DNA from: Acanthosepion esculentum
Lineage: Eukaryota > Mollusca > Cephalopoda > Sepiida > Sepiidae
Direction: 5' to 3'
DNA length: 64,000 nt
Assembly: GCA_964036315.1 (NCBI GenBank)
Contig: OZ038500.1
Coordinates: forward strand, 60,347,946-60,411,945
Within the stretch, counting starts at the first letter, position 1. Every line of letters begins with the position of its first letter. Made by a program: the position numbers and the translations under genes. Positions 41,708-53,414 of the stretch are shown piece by piece. Under the pieces are notes generated by a model. It made no database searches, had not been told where the DNA came from, and was given only the letters and a program-made list of their open reading frames with translations.

Positions 41708-42593
41708 AGAGGGTCATTCAATAAATAAGTTGAATTTTTCGGTATAAGGACTTCTAATTCAGATAGGAGCTTACTCTTTTTTATTTTTTGTTTTACTTCT
41801 TTTTTGATTCAATTTCTTTTGCAGATTAAAAAAAAACTTTGAGAGTTTTGGCGATTAACAAATATGGCCGACCACGAAGCATGCTCCACGATTGAACAGC
41901 AGTCAGTTATCAAGTTTTTGGTTGCTGAAGGGTGCAAACCAGTTGAAATTCATAGGAGAATGTCAACTGTGTATGGTGCCACATGTTTCAGCCAAAAAAT
42001 GTCTACAAGTGGGCTAAATTGTTTAAAGAAGAACTGAGCAGTGTTGATGATGAAGACAGGCATGGGAGGCCTACAGAAGTGAGGTCTCCTGAGGTGATCG
42101 AATCACTCAATGACCTCATTCAGTCTGACAGAAGGGTGACAGTGGATTACATTGCCAGGACTTTGAGCTTATCTGTTGAGACAAACGCAGGAGTCATCAG
42201 TCAGAAGGAGTCATCTTGCATCCTGACAACGCAAGGCCTCACACAGCAGCCCAAACGGTGCAGACCATCAACGAGCTGGGCTGAGAACTGCTCTCTCATC
42301 CCCCTTACAGCCCAGACCTTGCCCCTTCAGCTTTCACCTGTTTGGTCCCTTGAAAACGTTCACGAGAGGCACGAAGTCTAACAGTGACGATGAAGTCAAA
42401 AGTGTTGTGAGCGACTGGCTGAGACATCAGTCCAAAGTTTTTTACGCTGATGGAATACGGAAGCTTGTGCACAGATGGGAAATGTGTGTGACAGTGCTGG
42501 GAGATTACGTTGAAAAATTTTTAAAAAGTAAGCTTCTATCTGTATTAGAAGTCCATATACCGAAAATTCACCTTATTTGTTGAATGACCCTCG
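41708..42593 (+). mobile_element. Mariner element with 35-bp-class terminal repeats, internally deleted
   Basis: The left terminus AGAGGGTCATTCAATAAATA and the right terminus, read inverted as CGAGGGTCATTCAACAAATA, continue matching through 'ttcggtataaggacttctaat'. Each is flanked by TA (41706-41707, 42594-42595). The element is 886 bp against the ~1.3 kb usual for mariners. It sits immediately 3' of the LINE end, probably inside its 3' UTR. Confidence 0.93.
41864..42583 (+). pseudogene. Mariner transposase, broken
   Basis: Starts with ATG at 41864 (MADHEACSTIEQQSVIKFL). The helix-turn-helix region is clear, with a frame change near 41984 into NVYKWAKLFKE and GRPTEVRS. An internal deletion (~130 residues, including the first catalytic Asp) joins LSLSVET to the HPDNARPHTA motif (second Asp). 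A TGA interrupts at 42282-42284. YSPDLAPS follows, but the third catalytic Asp position is hit by a 1-bp deletion (PSA, then FHLFGPLK in the next frame). The end is WLRHQ...GDYVEKFLK. Related to SETMAR-type mariner transposases. Confidence 0.92.
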
Positions 42594-42690
42594 TATATAT
42601 ATAATATTATGGAGAAACCAAGCAATGCTCAGAGAATCCGATATAACTCAGGGTCATGATTTGAATAAGAGTCTCTGGGCACAGCTTGCC

Positions 42691-42915
42691 GTTTGCTTTT
42701 GTTTGAGCTCTAGAAGCATTGAGCTGTAATGTGTTTTGTTCAGATGTTTGCTTCTGTTTGAGCTCTAGAAGCATTGAACTGTAAATGGTTTTGTTCAGGT
42801 GTTTGCTTCTGTTTGAGTTCTAGAAGCATTGAGCTGTAATGTGTTTTGTTCAGATGTTTGCTTCTGTTTGAGCTCTAGAAGCATTGAGCTATAAAGGGTT
42901 TTGTTCAGGTGTTTA
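42691..42915 (+). repeat. 55-bp tandem repeat, four copies
   Basis: GTTTGCTTCTGTTTGAGCTC starts at 42691, 42746, 42801 and 42856, with a partial start at 42911. Period exactly 55. Units differ by a few bases. Each has CTAGAAGCATTGAGCTGTAA. Confidence 0.95.
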
Positions 42916-43500
42916 TTTTTTTCGTTTTCGCTTTTGTTTTCTTGCTATTGAGTTGTTGGTTTTTGACGCTTTGCGATTATTGTTTTATTTGGCGATGCTA
43001 AGTGAAGTATTTTAATGTCTAATAAGCGATAAAGCATCCTTCATAATTTACCTCGACTTTCAGTTAACCTGGTGATTATTTATGATCGTCTACGAAATTT
43101 TAAAAAACTTTGAAAAACTAACAAATTTTTGCTTTTGTTTTTAATACTTGTTGCGTCGTCGAAGATATTTTTCTTTTGTCTTTATTCAACAAATTATCAC
43201 AAACAAAATATCCTGTTCATATAAAAAAAAACTGAAGACGCAGAACATTTTATCGTCTATCAATAATGACATAAATAAATTTGCCAACATGTATAATGTT
43301 CTTGACAGAATTTTCGAAAGTACTCGCTGCTCTAAAAACACCAGAACCATCTGACAACAATTTTATACATAAGGATCGCCTCATTCAATGGATTGTTATT
43401 AAGCTAATGCACTATTAAGTCTGTTAGCGAAGAGATTTCACCATTAATTATATTAATATTCCTAGTTAATTCTTTGTATTACCTCTTTATAACATATATA
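42916..43500. other. No gene seen
   Basis: T-rich DNA. The 68-aa ORF 43148-43354 has no motif. Confidence 0.5.
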
Positions 43501-43506
43501 TATATA

Positions 43507-43720
43507 TAAGTAATTCATCGAGTCTGAAACCTCAAGAGAATGCAGAAAGCACTGGACGGCCGTTTCGTCCTATATTTGGGACTCATCAGCAGTGCGCATC
43601 CACTACTGAGAATTGAAACCCTGACAGTTAGGATGTCAATCGAACACCCTACCAACTGTTCTACGGGCCGTCCAGTGCTTTCTGCATTCTCTTGAGGTTT
43701 CAGACTCGATGAATTACTTA
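43507..43720 (-). mobile_element. Fold-back element with tRNA-like promoter and hammerhead
   Basis: Perfect 55-bp inverted arms (43507-43561 and 43666-43720) surround 104 bp. Read on the minus strand the order is: arm, A-box TAGAACAGTTGG (43663-43652), B-box TTTCAATTC (43618-43610; one mismatch to GWTCRANNC), then a hammerhead (43595-43549) whose 3' half lies inside the downstream arm. TA-rich DNA flanks both sides. It resembles a hammerhead-bearing SINE (such as the schistosome type) turned into a snap-back unit. No ORF and no other copy in the window. Confidence 0.82.
43549..43595 (-). ncRNA. Type I hammerhead ribozyme, consensus core
   Basis: Minus strand: stem I GCACTG (43595-43590), core CTGATGA (43589-43583), stem II GTCC (43582-43579), loop CAAATATA, stem II GGAC (43570-43567), GAAA (43566-43563). 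Stem III is A-C paired with G-U around GGCC (43563-43556). C43555 is at the cleavage position and stem I CAGTGC is 43554-43549. Six stem I pairs and four stem II pairs are perfect. Stem III is only two pairs plus a four-base loop. Confidence 0.88.
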
Positions 43721-44450
43721 ATTATATTTATCAAATCCTCTTAATATATCATATATATATATATATATATATATATGAAGAATTAGAAGATATATTTTTA
43801 ATCCGATATTTCTACTACTACTATATTTAGTGGAAAACCGTGTTTCAAGTGGACGTTCTGTCCTTTTATAAACAGTGTGCATTATATCTATCGGCTTGCA
43901 CACTCGTGAAAATAAATTAAAATAGTGTGCTCTTCTGTAGAGTTCGAACCTGCGTACCCTTTTTTAGGAAAAAGCAGGCCGTTTGAACCGGTGTTCGACA
44001 CCATTCCAAAGGTATGACTTGTAGATTGCTCTTATTATATTTGTCCATGTTTAATACGCACTGTATTAAACACTCAACTAACTAGAAAATATAACAGATT
44101 TGTCATCCTCAGTATGACTAGACATTCGAATGCCTCAAGCTAAGATTGAAAGCCAACCAATTTGGTGTCAGTTAGAGTTTTTACCTCTGAGCTATCTTCA
44201 TTCAACAGAACGGTCTATCTAAATCTAGCGTATTGTTTTTTACGAATGTAGACACATGCCAATCAGCCATAGGGCTCGATTCATTTTAGTGAAGAGTTTG
44301 CATTAGCGCAGGTGGCTGTTGTTTATAGAATTAGCTTGTCATTCAACAGTCCTCAATTGAAATATATTTTCAAGTTGTAGTAGAGACTTTGTAATCGCAG
44401 ATACAACTATAGTCCACCGTTGAGCAAGACTGGAGTCAGATGCCTTCGAA
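43721..44450. other. TA tract and no gene seen
   Basis: A TA run at 43749-43776 and otherwise unremarkable AT-rich DNA. A Cys/Arg-coloured short ORF is not convincing. Confidence 0.5.
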
Positions 44451-44454
44451 TAAT

Positions 44455-44650
44455 ACTCGCACTAATAGTACTTGCTCGATAATATTCTCTCGAATAGTAA
44501 TTCATATAGTGATCCGAATAGAGAAATAGTATAGTGAATAGAGTAGAGAATAACGGCCCGTATAGTAATAGAGGATAGAGTAGAAATAGCGATCCGAATA
44601 GTAATAGAGGATAGAGTAGAATGAGAGATCAACCTAGACGTCACGCGACT
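44455..44650. repeat. Degenerate GAATAGT/GATAGAGTAG repeat
   Basis: Short units such as GTAATAGAGGATAGAGTAGA occur twice (44561-44583, 44599-44620) among related GAATAG words. Confidence 0.8.
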
Positions 44651-45629
44651 TCCTACATATCCGTTTCCTCTATGGTCACGTGATCCACTTAATTCAATAA
44701 TGGGGCCGTCTGTGTTTGCTCGCTGGCGATCTATGTTCAAACTCAAGAGTCGTCATCATCATCAACATCATCATCATCATGTTCATGATGGACTCTCCCG
44801 TCGATTTCGATGTGTGAGTATCCAGCAACCTCATTCAGTCATTATGTTTGTGTCGTGCGTGACACTTCATTTCCGCTAGTTACCTGCATACAAGTCCACA
44901 TATTGTCCAATAGCTTGGATCTCCGCACATAGCAACAGGAATGTCAGCTGACGCCTCCCGCCGTTGTCTTTCATCTGTTAGCCGGTCAGTAGGACTGATT
45001 TCGAAATTTCTCTGGCACTCCAGTTATCTCTACCGACGGAAATATGAAGTTTGAGACAGAATTTTACATTATAAATTCTTCTTGCAAATTTTCAAAGAAT
45101 GATTAGCCATTATGTCACAGGATCATTTTTGATAGACCGCTTTCAGAAAACGTTTAAGAGTGTATGGAAACCCCATACATTTTCCAAAACTAGAAATCAA
45201 CATGAGTTCTTGATATTGTTTGTGTCATGCCGAAGAGTTAAAAAAAGAAAGAAGATTTTCTTTTGAAGAATATTCATCTGACTTTTCTTATACAAATTTC
45301 AATCGTGACTGGAATTTTACCTAAAAATAATGAACAATAACGCACCTGAACAATTCGAACCCTGCGGAAAATCAGCGTGTATTTTCGTGTTTAAAGAATG
45401 AACAAAGGAAGAAGGGTGCACAGCAAGAAATAATTAGAATCGGGTTTACGGAGGCTGCAAAACTGAAGGAAAAGTTCATTGCAACTGTTGAGATAATTTG
45501 TTTAGCACAGAATGCCAGTTGTGCCTTAAGGGAAACAGATTTCAATATAAAAGGAGCTGACAATATTCGACATCGGAACAAGTTGGATTCTCATATTGCA
45601 GTTCTTAAGGTTATTGTTGTCTTTTACTC
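44651..45629. other. No gene seen; (CAT)n at 44755-44780
   Basis: Short CAT/ATC microsatellite, then unremarkable sequence. Confidence 0.5.
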
Positions 45630-46440
45630 CACCACCTTTCCTCTCGACAGTCTCTTTTTTTTTCGTTTTTGTATTGTTTTGTATTTTTCTTCTTTTTCTT
45701 CTTTTTCTGCATTTTTGTCTCCTCTTTCTCTTCCTGTCCCTCCTCCTTCTTATAATTTTTCACTGCTTTTCACTTTTTCCAGGGCATCTTTTCTTTACGC
45801 GCTCGTCTTTGTCCCCGACTTTCTTCTTCGTTGTTTCATTCACTTCTTTTTCTCCTTCCTCACTCGTAAACCTTCATCTTCTTCATTCCTTCGTCTTCCT
45901 CAAATTCATCACCACACTGTCTTCATTCTTCTTCTTCTTCTTCTTCTTCTTCTTCTTGTACATCATCATCATCATCATCATAATCATCATCTTCTCCTTC
46001 TTCAGCTCATTCTTTTTCTTATCTGTTTCTTTTTCCCATGTTATCTTCTTCTTCTTCTTCTTCTTCTTCTTCTTCTTCTTCTTCTTCTTCTTCTTCTTCT
46101 TCTTCTTCTTCTTCACCAGCTCAGCTGATTCTTTTACATCTTATCACCTCCTCAAGTTACAACTCCTTTTTCTTAACTGCCTCATCTGTTAATTTTCTCT
46201 ATGTTTTCTTCTTCTTCTTCTTCTTCTTCTTCTTCATCTTCTTCTTCTTCTTCTTCTTCTTCTTCATCTCTTCTTCTTCTTCTTCGCCACATCAATTTCT
46301 TCTTTTTCCCTTTGTTACCCCCTCCTCCTAACTAATCTACTAATCTTCTTATTCCTCTTCTTCTTCTTCTTCACTGACTCCGCTGCTTCTTTTTTAACGC
46401 GTTACCTCCGCCTCCTCCTTCTTCTTCTTCTTGGCTAAAT
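45630..46440. repeat. Pyrimidine tract with (TTC)n arrays
   Basis: Polypyrimidine plus-strand sequence with TTC runs at about 45928-45957, 46044-46112, 46206-46280 and a (CAT)n near 45961-45990. Poly-Leu, poly-Phe, poly-Ser and poly-Lys ORFs here are artefacts. Such tracts can form triplex DNA. Confidence 0.92.
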
Positions 46441-48384
46441 TGTCTTCTATTTTTACACTGTTTCCCCCTTCATGCGATTTGAAAAGTTTCAAGGGCAGAA
46501 AACGCCTGCCCGGTGGTATTTCCTTGTTCGGTATGGCTAGTTAAGATTGGCACCGAACTCATCAAAACATTCATTGAGATTTATCAACCTTATGCGACGT
46601 TGAATATAAATAACACAAAGCAAATAACGAAATGAAGTGCTGAAAATTAGTTGCACGCACTTGATTGTGTTAGTCGCTTTGATGTGTGTCTTCCATAAAT
46701 AAAGCAGTCGGAAATTATTGACTGGATGTTAATATCTCATTATTTTATCAGGAATTTTTTTAGAGCAATGATAAGTGGATACGTTACAACATTGTGAAAT
46801 ACAAAAGATCCCTAGTGAATAGAACCACCATTAACTGAAAGCAAGAGAAGAGAGTGCTGTATAGAGGGATATATATACGTAAATATATACTAGTAGAATT
46901 CCTCCTCCTGGAGCAACTTCCAGAGAGGTAAATGTTGAATTCTAAAAAATACAATTCCCAAATAGCGTTATCAGGTAACGATGAAAACCGGCCGTCAAGA
47001 ATTAATTGAGAGAAAGTGAGTAATTGATATATCGTAGGTTTCCCAGAGAACTGGTATTTTCACACGCATCGAATTGTGTTGAAATCAAAAGACGTTTGAA
47101 CAACGAACAAGTGAACTCCACCAGAATAAACGTCTAACTTGGGCAAATAACAGCGGCGTTTATTTTTGCACTAAGTAATAAACCAATCAGATGCAAGAAT
47201 TAACTTACGGGTGATTACATCAACTTAGCACGATATGAGTAGCGCGGCTGAGGTTTGTCCCTTGATGATTACGCTACCCTAACAGAATATAAAATAAAAT
47301 CTGGGAGAAAAACTAGAAAAAGTGTTAATAATATAAAAGTTTCATAACATGATATTCCATCAGATAATGTGTTAGCTATTGAAGAAATGAACATTCTCCC
47401 GTCTACTTTTCCCGCCATATAGGCATTATTATATCTATGATAAAATAACACCTTAATACACGAACTAGTAGAATAAAAAGTAATGAAAAACATGCTTTGT
47501 TCTCATAGATAATTTTATACATATATAAGTCATACACACAATTATGTACATGTATTTACGTTCGCCGTACGTAGAGAAAGTATAACACATGTATGCAACA
47601 ACAAGCAGTGTGAAAAACTAACAAAAATAGCGTCTTACTTGTAACAATTCCTAATAGGAATTTGAGGTACCGGATCATTTTTCTCTGTTTATAGAGGAAC
47701 CATAACTAGGATTCCAGATTGAAGTGGGTCGAATAAATCTTCTATGTCTCTATCGAGGAAATATTTCTCAAACAGGAAATGTCGAGTCATAGGTTTTTTC
47801 TAACTTGCAGGCCGGTGAGGATATATTCCCAACTAAAAGCGGAGGTATAGGCGTGTATACAGACACTGTGACCGCTCGCCTCAAGGCTTCATCCCTGTTA
47901 AAAAAGCTACTGTAAGCTGAATGACGAAATGATCACTCTATGAAGTGACGTTACTAAGCAGCCTTCACGTGTCTCATGAGACTTCATCTCAACCAAGCGG
48001 AGATAATCGCCTGTTTTATCCCTTCAGTTCGTTTTGTATGCGGCTATTCATCATACAAAATGTTACAGTATGACTGGGTTATTTTCAGCGCCATCTTTGA
48101 ATCACGATTTAGTCGAATAATTATTCCCTTCAGGAAAACGATTTGAATTTCTTCGAATACTGCACCAGAAAACCATTCTCACCGGGAAAGTTTAAAACTA
48201 TAAAGTTCAAAACCAGCAATGGGGGGCGTCTCGCTTGATTTTTCCACAAAAGGGGAAGTGCCTAGGGGGGTGAGGCTGTAACACTTTTCCAACAGCATTG
48301 CCGTTATACACACTTTAAACATCGAACATATCGACTTTGGCGCACTGAAAAAAGGTACCGACGTTGACACACTGAAAAATTGAC
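46441..48384. other. No gene seen
   Basis: About 1.9 kb of unique-looking DNA. No ORF over 75 codons, no recognised repeats. One of the longest repeat-free stretches in the window. Confidence 0.5.
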
Positions 48385-48540
48385 TTCTCATTTTTTTATC
48401 ATTTCACCCCAAGCAAGGCAGCAAAACTACCAAGACGTTAGGTTTTACTGAGTATTAGAAAGTATATGAAACAAAAGAAAGAATAATAAAGAATAAGAAT
48501 TAACAAGACAGAAGATAACGATTGATATTAGATCTAAATT
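48385..48540 (-). repeat. LINE family A 3' tail
   Basis: 'atcatttcaccccaagcaaggc' at 48399-48420 is the shared 3' terminus of family A, followed by diverged 3' UTR. No coding part remains. Confidence 0.6.
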
Positions 48541-48594
48541 TTTGAAGATCAAAGTTGATTAGAAATGGCTTATTTTTGTCTTCCTATCTTCAAA

Positions 48595-49925
48595 GACTTA
48601 TTCTTTCCTTCCTTTTTATCTCTCCTTTTCCTTTTTATCTTCCATTTTCCTTTTTATCTCCCCTTTTCCTTCTTATCTCCCCTTTTCCTTTTTATCTCTC
48701 CTTTTCCTTTTTGTCTCCCCTTTTCCTTTTTATCACCTCTTTTCCTTTTTATCCCACCTTTTCCTTCTTATCTCCCTTTTCCTTTTTATCTCTCCTTTTA
48801 ATTTTAATCTCCCCTTTTCCTTTTTATCTCTCCTTTTCATTTATCTCCCCTTTTCCTTTTTATCTCTATTTTCCTTTTTGTCTCCCCTTTTCCTTTTTAT
48901 CTCCTCTTTTCCTTTTTATCCCACCTTTTCCTTTTTGTCTCTCCTTTTCCTTTTTATCTCTCCTTTTCCTTTTTGTCTCCCCTTTTCATTTTTGTCTCCC
49001 CTTTTCCTTTTTATCACCTCTTTTCCTTTTTATCCCACCTTTTCCTTCTTATCTCCCTTTTCCTTCTTATCTCCCTTTTAATTTTAATCTCCCCTTTTCC
49101 TTTTTATCTCTCCTTTTCATTTATCTCCCCTTTTCCTTTTTATCTCTCCTTTTCCTTTTTGTCTCCCCTTTTCCTTTTTATCTCCTCTTTTCCTTTTTAT
49201 CCCACCTTTTCCTTTTTGTCTCTCCTTTTCCTTTTTATCTCTCCTTTTCCTTTTTGTCTCCCCTTTTCATTTTTGTCTCCCCTTTTCCTTTTTATCACCT
49301 CTTTTCCTTTTTATCCCACCTTTTCCTTCTTATCTCCCTTTTCCTTTTTATCTCTCCTTTTAATTTTAATCTCCCCTTTTCCTTTTTATCTCTCCTTTTC
49401 ATTTATCTCCCCTTTTCCTTTTTATCTCTATTTTCCTTTTTGTCTCCCCTTTTCCTTTTTATCTCCTCTTTTCCTTTTTATCCCACCTTTTCCTTTTTGT
49501 CTCTCCTTTTCCTTTTTATCTCTCCTTTTCTTTTTTGTCTCCCCTTTTCCTTTTTATCTCCTCTTTTCCTTTTTATCCCACCTTTTCCTTCAATCTCCCC
49601 TTTTCCTTTTTATCTCTCCTTTTCATTTTTATCTCCCCTTTTCCTTTTTATCTCTCCTTTTCCTTTTTATCTCCTCTTTTCCTTTTTATCTCCCCTTTTC
49701 CTTTTTATCTCTCCTTTTCCTTTTTATCTCCTCTTTTTCTTTTTATCTCCTCTTTTCCTTTTTATCTCTCCTTTTCCTTATCTCCCCTTTTCCTTTTTCT
49801 CTCACCTTTTCCTTATCTCCCCTTTTCCTTTTTATCTCTCCTTTTCCTTTTTGTCTCCTCTTTTCCTTTTTATCTCCCCTTTTCCTTTTTATCTCTCCTT
49901 TTCCTTTTTATCTCTCCTTTTCTTA
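48595..49925. repeat. 1.3-kb minisatellite, ~19-bp unit, with ~281-bp higher-order repeat
   Basis: Units of TCTCCCCTTTTCCTTTTTA and variants fill the block. Variant marker units (TTTTAATTTTAATCTCCCC) recur at about 48797, 49077 and 49359, giving a ~281-bp higher-order period over at least three copies. The strand asymmetry (pyrimidine on plus) is almost complete. ORFs of 502 and 364 codons through it are repeat artefacts (FLSPLFLF-type repetition). Confidence 0.95.
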
Positions 49926-49979
49926 TTTGTTCTCTTCGTTGATTTTATCGACCACTCTTTTATCTTTACATTATTTAAA

Positions 49980-50475
49980 TTGTTCGGACTGTTATCCTCG
50001 TCTTTATTGCCATATTCACAACGTTTCGGTCCTTGTACGTACGCTCCGAGCTTCTTCAGGTGATTAGAATTTCTGATTGAACACTTTATTTCGTCCACCG
50101 GGGTAGACTGTTCCAGTTCCACGTGCAATGCTTCTTCCGGATATCTCAGTCATCACCCCTTAACTCAATTCTCCAAGCTTCTGTTCACTACTGCAGTAGC
50201 CAGGTATTGAACTCACGATTAATTGTGTCAAATCACTGGATCCCACCAACGGGATCCACTGGGCCATGTGTCCACAAAGACAAATGCGATGATTGGATCC
50301 AGTTACTTGAAACAAGGATTTGTGAGTTCAATACATGGCTACTACAGTGGTGAAAAAGTACTTCGATAGTAGAGTTAAAGGGAGATAACAAACATCTAGA
50401 ATGGGAATGGCACGTGGAACTAGAATAATCTACCCTGTTGGATGAAATAAAGGATTCAATTCGAAATGTTATGAA
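49980..50475. repeat. Head-to-head inverted pair of PLE-type tails
   Basis: The left half (minus, 50230-49980) and right half (plus, 50290-50475) carry the same series: GGATCCAGT, GAGTTCAATAC-TGGCTACT, GGCACGTGGAACT, ACCC-GTTGGA/GGTGGA and AAATAAAG-TTCAAT. They are joined by ~60 bp. The left half goes on to a hammerhead-like motif (CACCTGAAGA ... GACCGAAACGTTGTG, minus, 50064-50019). Confidence 0.7.
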
Positions 50476-50482
50476 AATATGC

Positions 50483-50484
<2 letters not shown>

Positions 50485-50565
<81 letters not shown>

Positions 50566-50660
50566 TTTTGAATTGGACATAGTCCGACAATTTATTAAAG
50601 ACATTTTCGATATGTCTATAAAAATAACGTTAAACATATCAAAAATGTCATTAATATATA
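50485..50660. repeat. (TA)n tract and hairpin-element fragment
   Basis: TA to 50561, then 'gaattggacatagtccgacaatttattaaagacatttt' and 'ataacgttaaacatatc', related to the 59814-59970 hairpin element (minus). Confidence 0.75.
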
Positions 50661-50987
50661 TATATATATATATATTATACAATAGGAATTAAGATTACAT
50701 TAGGTTAATGATCATTTTCACCTTGTAAATTGAAATATGATTTACAAGGATTTTTCAGACAGTCCTTGGATGATAAATTATTGAGATAAATCTGATTAAA
50801 CAGAAGAAGGGAAATGGAAAAAAAGAAAAAATAACAGTACAAATAAAGACAAGGACTGAGTTAGGGAGAACCGATCCTCTCCTATATATCCATCTTGAAT
50901 GGGACGTTTATGTAAATCTTTGTCCTTGATTTGGCGCGAGGAATACACCCCGAATCTTTGTAAAAGTATTTTTGACACACGCTGTGG

Positions 50988-50993
<6 letters not shown>
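50661..50993. other. No gene seen
   Basis: A TA run at 50655-50675, then A-rich DNA. The small hairpin 'accttgtaaattgaaatatgatttacaaggat' lies near 50721-50752. Confidence 0.45.
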
Positions 50994-51063
<70 letters not shown>

Positions 51064-51080
51064 CAGATTTAAACAGACTG

Positions 51081-51122
<42 letters not shown>

Positions 51123-51138
51123 AGATTTAAACAGACTG

Positions 51139-51174
<36 letters not shown>

Positions 51175-51190
51175 AGATTTAAACAGACTG

Positions 51191-51248
<58 letters not shown>
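50994..51248. repeat. (TA)n with three AACAGATTTAAACAGACTGA units
   Basis: The 24-bp word AACAGATTTAAACAGACTGA(TACA) recurs at 51062, 51119 and 51171, each time between TA runs, so the whole TA-plus-word unit has amplified. Confidence 0.93.
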
Positions 51249-51254
<6 letters not shown>

Positions 51255-51339
51255 GTGTGTAGCGACTGAAACATTCTCGATCAAACGACAAAGAAGCATT
51301 TTGCGTCATCTGGTTATGATATGGAAGTGTGTCAGACCG

Positions 51340-51860
51340 AAATCGATTTTCGGCTTTTTTTTTTCCATTTCGTTTTTAGTGTTTTTTTTTTCTTCTTTCC
51401 TCCTGTTTTTTTTTTCTTTGTCACCTCCACCTTCTAATTTGTCACAGTTTCTCACTTTTTCTCTCTATTACTTTACATTTTAGTTTTCTCCTCGATATTT
51501 CTATCTGCCAGGACAACCTTTTTGTATAGTCCACGTATTTTACCTCCCTTTTCTTTTTCACTGTTTTCAACTTCTCCTTCGTCGCTTCACTCCTTTTTCT
51601 TCTGCTTGACCCTTTCACATTCATCTTCTACATTTCTTCGTCTTTTTTATTTTATCACCTCACCACCAATTCTTTCTTTTTTCGTCATCTTCTTCTATAC
51701 ACACGCACACACACACATAAATAGATAGAAAAATAAATAAATTGATAAACTGATATATATATATATATATATACATACATATATATATAAAGCGAGAGAG
51801 ACTGACAGACAGAAAAAATGTGAGAGAAATATACAAGACCAGATAAACAAAAAGAGAGTG

Positions 51861-51914
<54 letters not shown>

Positions 51915-52000
51915 AGAGGGATAGAGAGAAAGCGAGAGAGGGAGTGAGTGAGTGAGTAATAAAGAATGTGCGAGGGTGTCACAGAGAGAGAGAGAGAGAG
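51340..52000. repeat. Pyrimidine-rich stretch and compound microsatellites
   Basis: T/C-rich DNA (51350-51690), CA and TA runs (51703-51790), TA (51862-51911) and GA-rich words to 52002. Confidence 0.85.
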
Positions 52001-52099
52001 AGACAGGCAGGCAAATTATGGGCATGAAAATCCTCATATTGATTTTCACCTGCACGTGTGAGGCGATCTTCAAATTGCACCAAAATTTAAACAACTTCT

Positions 52100-52101
52100 A
52101 C

Positions 52102-52170
<69 letters not shown>

Positions 52171-52310
52171 TTTGTTTTTCTCTGTGTGTGTGTGTTTGTT
52201 TGTTTCTCTGTGTGTGTGTGTATGTGTGTGTGTATGTGTGTGTGTGTGGTGAAAATTTTTGGTATGAATATAATGAAACATTTTGTTAATATACGGAACT
52301 GGGTCATGCC

Positions 52311-52396
<86 letters not shown>

Positions 52397-52397
52397 A
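52100..52397. repeat. (TA)n(TG)n and (TA)n tracts
   Basis: TA 52103-52139, TG-rich 52139-52248, TA 52314-52390. Confidence 0.95.
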
Positions 52398-53414
52398 CCT
52401 GTGCTTACGTTCGTGCGCACGTTTGTGTCTGTGTGTGTCCACTCATTGGATGCTGGCATGCAACCTTGCCTACTGGCAATTTTCAATGCTATTCTCGTTG
52501 AAGCGAACCAGAAGTGTGATTTTCTTAAATCCCGACGAGCGGTTGTATCTTCATTGGGTGTGAAAAAAGAGAAAAAAAAAGATGGCTTTGATAATATAAA
52601 CCACATCATTCCCATCAAAAGCAAAAAAAAAAAAAAAAAGAAACGAAACGGGAAAAATGAAAATAAAATAAAAAACCTTTTGTATTACAACAGAATCGAA
52701 CCTCATTTTGTTTGCATCAGTAATTTTTATCTTCGTTGAAATGGAAGGAACATGCAAGTGACACTGATGCGTATATTTACAAGTAACGGTCGAAATATGC
52801 AGAGCAGTTATCGAATCAGGAGAACAGCGTAAACACATCGGGTCAGCGTGAGTTATTTGTGGACGTTGGTATCTCGCTAAAAAGGGTATCTAAAGATTTG
52901 ATGCGGGTAAAAGTGTTTGGGAAGAGATAAAGATTTACAAAAATAATGTCGATGTGAGACAGAGAAACTAAAGGAAGACAATATATCATCATCGCTTGGC
53001 TTCGCAAAATGAAGATCAATTGGGAGTCTATACACGTCATTGCAGGCACGTGACTGATAAGACCAACGATAGGCATACATGTTCGCAGTAGTTGCAGCTG
53101 AAAGTCCAGCATGGCATGGCGTTGCGGCACTTCCTCCTTTGCCTCTTCTCCCCGAGAACGGTCCTACAGATACTTTCAAAGAAGGAGACAGCATGGTTGG
53201 TGGTGAGACGCCATGAGTCACGGTTCTCTGCTAGGGTTTGCCATTGACAATGGTTGATGTGACAGGCACCAAAGGATTTTTTCAGGCAATAACGTTAAAA
53301 TAACGGAGATTAAAAATGACTAAATAAAAGTGCCAATACATAAACGAAAAGAAAAATCACTAAATAAAGAAATACTAAGGAAAAGCAATAATATGTAATA
53401 AACAAATAAATAAA
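52398..53414. other. No gene seen
   Basis: Includes an A-run (52622-52640). Minus ORFs of 95 and 114 codons (52843-53221) overlap and carry no domain I recognise. Confidence 0.4.

Noticed and set aside
44100..45600. Possible tRNA or host exon in the stretch with short direct repeats
   Set aside because: No cloverleaf could be drawn and no splice-bounded ORF with known motifs was seen.
45583..46331. ORFs of poly-Leu, poly-Phe, poly-Ser and poly-Lys
   Set aside because: Frames through (TTC)n and polypyrimidine DNA, not proteins.
48555..50063. 502-codon ORF (and a 364-codon ORF) rich in F, S, P and L
   Set aside because: It is the translation of the ~19-bp minisatellite. Several frames stay open because the unit lacks stop codons, and there is no domain or start context.
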